A stretch of 7,303 nt of DNA from Desulfobacterales bacterium (lineage in GTDB: Bacteria > Desulfobacterota > Desulfobacteria > Desulfobacterales > Desulfobacteraceae): NCBI GenBank assembly GCA_022361315.1, contig JAKSBB010000656.1:1-7303 (forward strand). The letters run 5' to 3'. The notes beneath the pieces were generated by a model, which was not told the DNA's origin, searched no databases, and saw nothing but the letters and a program-made list of their open reading frames with translations. Positions within the stretch are counted from its first letter, which is position 1, and each line of letters begins with the position of its first letter. This document shows positions 6,060 through 7,303 of this stretch, piece by piece. A program made the translations under genes and the position numbers.

Positions 6060-7296
6060 GGGTATTCTCCTTTAAAGGGTGTTCATCGGTGTTCCGAATG
6101 ATCAGGTCTTTGCCGAAAATCATGAATCCAAGCGTGCCGGCCACGCCGAACACAAATGCGGTGATCAGATTGGCCTGGGGACTGATCTGCCAGAGAAAGG
6201 CACCGCCCAGAGCGGCCAGGGAAACGCAGATATCCCGGATCAAATAATACAGGCCGAACATGGCTGCCCGGCAGTGATCCGGGGCAAGGTCCATGATCAA
6301 TGCCTTGCGGGTGGGCTCTCCGAACTCTTTCAACCCCCTCAGCACAAAGGCGGCCATCAGCCAGCCGTAGGACTGGCTGAACAACAGGAATAAGGGGAAA
6401 AGGGTGAAAAATACAAAGGTAATGATCACATAGGGCTTCCTGGTGCTTTTGTCCGCCATCCGGGCCACGGGAATATAAATGAGGATGGCCGTCACCATCT
6501 CCACCGTGGTCAGCACCCCGAACTGGACGGCTGACACCGGGGATGCGATGGTCTTCATGCACCAGATCACCACAAAGGCGTAGGGGATCTGCTCGCAGAA
6601 GCGGATGAGGATATCCGCCGTCAGAAGCCGTTTCATGGCCGGATCCATCAGGGCGAACAGCCGGACAGGGTTCTTTTCCGGTTTGAGATCGCAGGTGTCT
6701 TGGGTTGTCCGGAACGTCGGCGCGTCGTCTTCAATCATGAGCTGTTGAAAGATCAGGGCGGCCACGGCCATGACCAGGGCGCCGCAAAAGGCAATCCTCA
6801 CCCCGGTGGCCTCTCCCCAAATGCTGATGAACACACCCCCCAGAAGCGGGCCTGTGGCCATGGGGATGCGTCCGGTCAGGGCGTGAAGACTGGCCCCCAT
6901 GATCCGTTTGTTCCGGGGAAGCACTTTGAAAATCAGGTTCATGGTGGCAGGCAGGGATATGGACGACCATGAGATAAACAGCACCGCCCCGGCCAGCACG
7001 GCCTGCCAGGCGGGAATCAATATCACCGGGGCAAAGCCGGCGAGGACCAGGAGGTTGAATATCATCAGGGCCCGCTTTGTCCCCAGCCGGTCGGACAGGT
7101 ATCCCCCCGGATAGGAGTAGAGGGCGGACAGCAGGTTGTCCATGGCCTGGAGCAGCCCCACCGCCAGGGGACCTCCCCCCAGGGCAAGGATATAGATGGG
7201 CAGGAAGCGTTCGGCCATCCGCTCTCCCATCCCCACCAGGATGACCATGGCAAAGACGCCGATGGTGCTCTTCTGAAGTCCGAGAAAATCCGACAT
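6043..7296 (-). CDS. MFS transporter, 12 predicted membrane helices (5' end near window edge)
   Basis: This is a polytopic inner-membrane protein of about 417 residues with two six-helix halves, typical of major facilitator permeases. The loop 2-3 signature is GGYLSDRLGTKR (64-75), and a degenerate copy, RMADKSTRKP (279-288), lies between the first helices of the second half. A hydrophilic central loop (about 188-215) separates the halves. Later signatures include LRGLKEFGEPTRKALI (319-334) and, near 350, YYLIRD. The substrate cannot be told; families of this type export drugs or metabolites or take up small solutes. The ATG used is 7 bases from the window edge, the frame stays open to the edge, and no Shine-Dalgarno sequence fits in what remains, so the true start may lie outside. 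It overlaps the HD gene and is probably the upstream member of the same operon. Confidence 0.88.
   Translation of the reverse strand: MSDFLGLQKSTIGVFAMVILVGMGERMAERFLPIYILALGGGPLAVGLLQAMDNLLSALYSYPGGYLSDRLGTKRALMIFNLLVLAGFAPVILIPAWQAVLAGAVLFISWSSISLPATMNLIFKVLPRNKRIMGASLHALTGRIPMATGPLLGGVFISIWGEATGVRIAFCGALVMAVAALIFQQLMIEDDAPTFRTTQDTCDLKPEKNPVRLFALMDPAMKRLLTADILIRFCEQIPYAFVVIWCMKTIASPVSAVQFGVLTTVEMVTAILIYIPVARMADKSTRKPYVIITFVFFTLFPLFLLFSQSYGWLMAAFVLRGLKEFGEPTRKALIMDLAPDHCRAAMFGLYYLIRDICVSLAALGGAFLWQISPQANLITAFVFGVAGTLGFMIFGKDLIIRNTDEHPLKENTHDQHI
6067..6073 (-). promoter_or_regulatory. Ribosome binding site of the HD gene, inside the MFS coding end
   Basis: AAAGGAG stands 7 nt before the HD ATG and within the last codons of the MFS gene. 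Ribosomes ending the transporter would pass over this site, which favours coupled translation. Confidence 0.75.
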
Positions 7297-7303
7297 TGCG
7301 GAC

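Noticed and set aside
6083..6562. A 159-codon minus-strand frame within the MFS gene
   Set aside because: It is out of frame with a clear 12-helix transporter and is rich in Arg, Gly, His and Pro, typical of a shifted-frame shadow.

Overview
The window looks like ordinary chromosome from a sulfate-reducing bacterium of the Desulfobacterota (Desulfobacteraceae-like). This is inferred from gene content and protein style: a small assimilatory-type siroheme sulfite reductase of the kind known from Desulfovibrio, an amphi-Trp protein, and a HDFNN-type hybrid histidine kinase. No taxonomic search was possible. There are no mobile elements, CRISPR arrays or RNA genes that I can see, and coding density is high.

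Layout. Bases 1-1089 (+) hold the 3' part of a hybrid sensor histidine kinase with a C-terminal receiver domain; it enters from outside the window. Everything else is on the minus strand and is read from right to left. A 12-helix MFS transporter (7296-6043) overlaps by 17 nt an HD-domain phosphohydrolase (6059-5505). Next comes a 92-residue amphi-Trp protein (5384-5106) with its own promoter and a strong intrinsic terminator. A separate unit holds a secreted M23 metallopeptidase (4889-3654) followed 38 nt later by a periplasmic family 3 solute-binding protein (3615-2833). The last unit is a small siroheme sulfite reductase (2734-2075) followed 19 nt later by a metallo-beta-lactamase-fold hydrolase (2055-1144), which converges on the kinase gene.

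How they may work together. I see four transcription units with little evidence of a shared pathway: transporter plus HD enzyme, amphi-Trp alone, two envelope/periplasm proteins, and sulfite reductase plus MBL hydrolase. The kinase and the MBL gene are convergent, so they are not co-transcribed.

The points most worth a second look are: a Cys in place of the last zinc-ligand His in the M23 enzyme; a perfect -35 box with an inverted repeat over the predicted transcription start of the sulfite reductase unit; the sulfite reductase/MBL pairing; and a 13-bp tandem duplication at the HD stop codon. I do not see a convincing new multi-gene system here.
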